NCBI GenBank assembly: GCA_035295125.1
Contig: DATGJP010000067.1
Location: 248,001 to 312,000 of the forward strand
Direction: 5' to 3'
Length of the DNA stretch: 64,000 bases
DNA from: JAICMB01 sp035295125
GTDB taxonomy: Bacteria > Acidobacteriota > Terriglobia > Bryobacterales > Bryobacteraceae
The number at the start of each line of letters is the position of its first letter. The first letter of the stretch is position 1. Positions 62,326 to 64,000 of the stretch are shown one piece after another. A model generated the notes under the pieces. It was not told where the DNA came from. It searched no databases and saw only the letters and a list, made by a program, of their open reading frames with translations. A program made the translations under genes and the position numbers.

Positions 62326-64000
62326 CTACAGACGGAGTTCGTAACCGTCGGATTGGAGACCTTCGATGAGACGGCTTCGGATGGCTCCGACCTCTTCCGA
62401 GGACAGGGTGCGATCGGGGGCGCCTACCGTGACCCGGTAGGAGACGCTTTTCAGATCGGCGGGCAGGGGCGCTCCGGTGTATTGGCGGACGAACTCGATT
62501 GCGACCAGGTCGTCTGCGGCCAGTGCGCGGAGACGATTTTCAATTTTCGAAACAGGCTCGCGCAGAGGCACCATCACCGAGAGATCGAAGGCGCTCGTCG
62601 GGAAGCGGCGGAACGGGCGATAGCGCTTGGGGGTTTCCGCGAGCTTTTCGGCTCGGGCGAGATCGACGTCGAGGATGGCGGCGCGTCCATCTACATCCAT
62701 GGAGGGGTGAAGCTCGAAGAGGCGGCCAAGCCTCTCGCCACGCCACTCAATTTCGGCGGAGCGCTCGGGATGCTCGAACGGGCGGGCTTCGACGGGTATT
62801 ACCTGGCAGCCGGGCATGAAACACTCAGCCAGTCGCTTGATTTCGAACAGGCCGGCGGCGCCATCGTCGCGCGCGAAAATCGCAGCCACGAGGTGCGGGA
62901 TTTCATCGGGGAGCTCGCCACCGTTCTTCTTGCGAATCTCGCGGCCGATCTCGAACATGCGGAAGGCGTTCAAGTGCTTGCTGTTTTCGAGGATGCTTTT
63001 CCAGATTCCAGGGAGCAGGCTGATGCGCATCAACGTCTGGTCGGATGAAATCGGATTCTCGACGCGGACGTGAGCGGCGGGATCGAAGCCGAACCGCTGA
63101 GCCATCTCTTCGCTGATGAACGAGTAATTGTGGACTTCGGTAAATCCCTGATCGGCGACCACCTGCTTGAGCTGGCGGAGATAAACGCGGCGCGGATCGG
63201 CAGGCGGTACAGCGGACGCCACGAGCGGGGCCGTAGGGTTGATACAGTCGTAGCCGACGATTCGCCCTACTTCTTCGAGCAGGTCGTCCTTGATTGAAAT
63301 GTCCTTGGTGGCGCGCCAACTGGGGACGGTAACGGACGTGCCGTTTACCTTAAAGCCCAGCGATTCCAGGATGCCGCGGACCTGGCGTTCTTCGATGGGA
63401 CGGCCGAGCTTGCGCTGGAGCCAGTCGAGCGGCAGATCGATGGGGGGTGGTGTTTTGAATTCGGCGTGGCGATCGGCGAGTCCTCCGACCATGCGGATGC
63501 CGGGAGAGACCTGCGAGAGCAATTCGAGAGCCCGTGTGAGGCCACGAACTGTGTTGGTGGGGTCCTGGGCCTTCTCGAAGCGCATGGAGGCGTCGGTGCG
63601 CAGCTTCAAAGTCGAGGAAGTTCTACGTACGCTGGCTGCCTGGAAGCAGGCGCTTTCGAGAACCACGCGGCGGGTGCCATTGTCGATGGCGCTTTCGAGA
63701 CCACCGATAACTCCGGCGATGGCGATAGGGCCGGTTTCATCGGCGATAACGAGATTCGCGGGGGAAAGGGTGTAGGACTCTTCGTTCAGTGCCGTGATGT
63801 GTTCGCCGGCTTTCGCGAGCCTGGCATAAATCGTCGTCCCACGGAGTTTCGCGGCATCGAAGGCGTGCATGGGCTGCCCGATTTCGGACATGACGTAGTT
63901 GGTCACGTCGACGATATTGTTGATCGGATTCAGCCCTATAGATTCGAGGCGATATTGCAGCCAAAGCGGTGAGGGTCCGACTTTCACGTTGTCGAAAACC
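62326..64000 (-). CDS. pheT: Phenylalanine-tRNA ligase beta subunit, C-terminal part (5' end outside window)
   Basis: 558 residues are visible, open at the window edge; a full PheT has about 800. VGPSPLWLQYRLESIGLNPINNIVDVTNYVM and HAFDAAKLRG mark the B3/B4 domain. ESACFQAASVRRTSSTLKLRTDASMRFEK, B5 with LGRPIEERQVRGILESLGFKV, and the core LLEEVGRIVGYDCI follow. The C-terminal anticodon-binding ferredoxin-like domain runs from KRYRPFRRFPTSAFDLSVMVP to the end SDGYELRL. PheT with PheS charges tRNA-Phe. The end is intact. pheS would be expected upstream, beyond base 64000. Confidence 0.95.
   Translation of the reverse strand, partial: VFDNVKVGPSPLWLQYRLESIGLNPINNIVDVTNYVMSEIGQPMHAFDAAKLRGTTIYARLAKAGEHITALNEESYTLSPANLVIADETGPIAIAGVIGGLESAIDNGTRRVVLESACFQAASVRRTSSTLKLRTDASMRFEKAQDPTNTVRGLTRALELLSQVSPGIRMVGGLADRHAEFKTPPPIDLPLDWLQRKLGRPIEERQVRGILESLGFKVNGTSVTVPSWRATKDISIKDDLLEEVGRIVGYDCINPTAPLVASAVPPADPRRVYLRQLKQVVADQGFTEVHNYSFISEEMAQRFGFDPAAHVRVENPISSDQTLMRISLLPGIWKSILENSKHLNAFRMFEIGREIRKKNGGELPDEIPHLVAAIFARDDGAAGLFEIKRLAECFMPGCQVIPVEARPFEHPERSAEIEWRGERLGRLFELHPSMDVDGRAAILDVDLARAEKLAETPKRYRPFRRFPTSAFDLSVMVPLREPVSKIENRLRALAADDLVAIEFVRQYTGAPLPADLKSVSYRVTVGAPDRTLSSEEVGAIRSRLIEGLQSDGYELRL

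Overview
The window looks like a chromosomal segment from a GC-rich acidobacterium, most likely of the Bryobacterales/Solibacter type. Supporting traits are two full-length duplicated orphan ABC permeases (ADOP type, no ATPase gene beside them), an Oar-like TonB-dependent receptor with a carboxypeptidase-regulatory N-domain, a periplasmic tricorn-like protease, HD-GYP signalling, a TPR-CHAT protein, and many short palindromic repeats between genes. This placement rests on protein style and gene content. No rRNA or tRNA gene, CRISPR array, complete insertion sequence or prophage was seen.

Layout. 1-2.0 kb: the end of an FG-GAP surface protein, then decayed remnants of molybdo-hydroxylase maturation genes (xdhC and a mocA/mobA-like gene). 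2-4.4 kb: first orphan permease. 4.7-8.9 kb: a small coiled-coil protein, then a CHASE3 hybrid histidine kinase overlapping an HD-GYP response regulator. 8.9-12.2 kb: a MerR-family regulator with a secreted protein and a second permease, both transcription units preceded by the same MerR-type promoter. 12.2-21.6 kb: D-2-hydroxyacid dehydrogenase, Cys/Met PLP enzyme, a second hybrid kinase, a BON protein, a DUF2461 protein, murB, an MmcB-like protein and an MFS transporter. 22-31.3 kb: glgX, then a co-directional housekeeping run larE-ispE-prs-rplY-pth-rpsF-rpsR-rplI and a HEAT/SEC-C protein. 31.5-37.2 kb: two TadE-TadE-TadG modules in mirror-image order, facing each other. 37.4-46.3 kb: receiver-like/DUF3052 fusion, glycerol facilitator, a stand-alone molybdopterin-binding protein, the argC-argB-argA-like operon, small proteins, a thioredoxin-fold protein with mtnA, and an SDR. 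46.3-50.7 kb: tolC-emrA-emrB tripartite efflux operon. 50.8-55.4 kb: ECF sigma factor, anti-sigma factor and secreted TPR-CHAT protease-like protein. 55.5-64 kb: TonB receptor, tricorn-like protease, and the 3' part of pheT.

The most interesting signals are (i) the MerR twin-promoter unit at 8.9-12.2 kb, where the operator spacing suggests almost leaderless messages; (ii) the sigma/anti-sigma/TPR-CHAT cassette, which looks like a possible proteolytic transcription switch; (iii) the mirrored TadE-TadE-TadG modules; and (iv) three dispersed palindromic repeat families. Some repeat copies have moved into gene ends, start regions or operon gaps, and one group forms an inverted-repeat-bounded, MITE-like element upstream of the CHAT gene.
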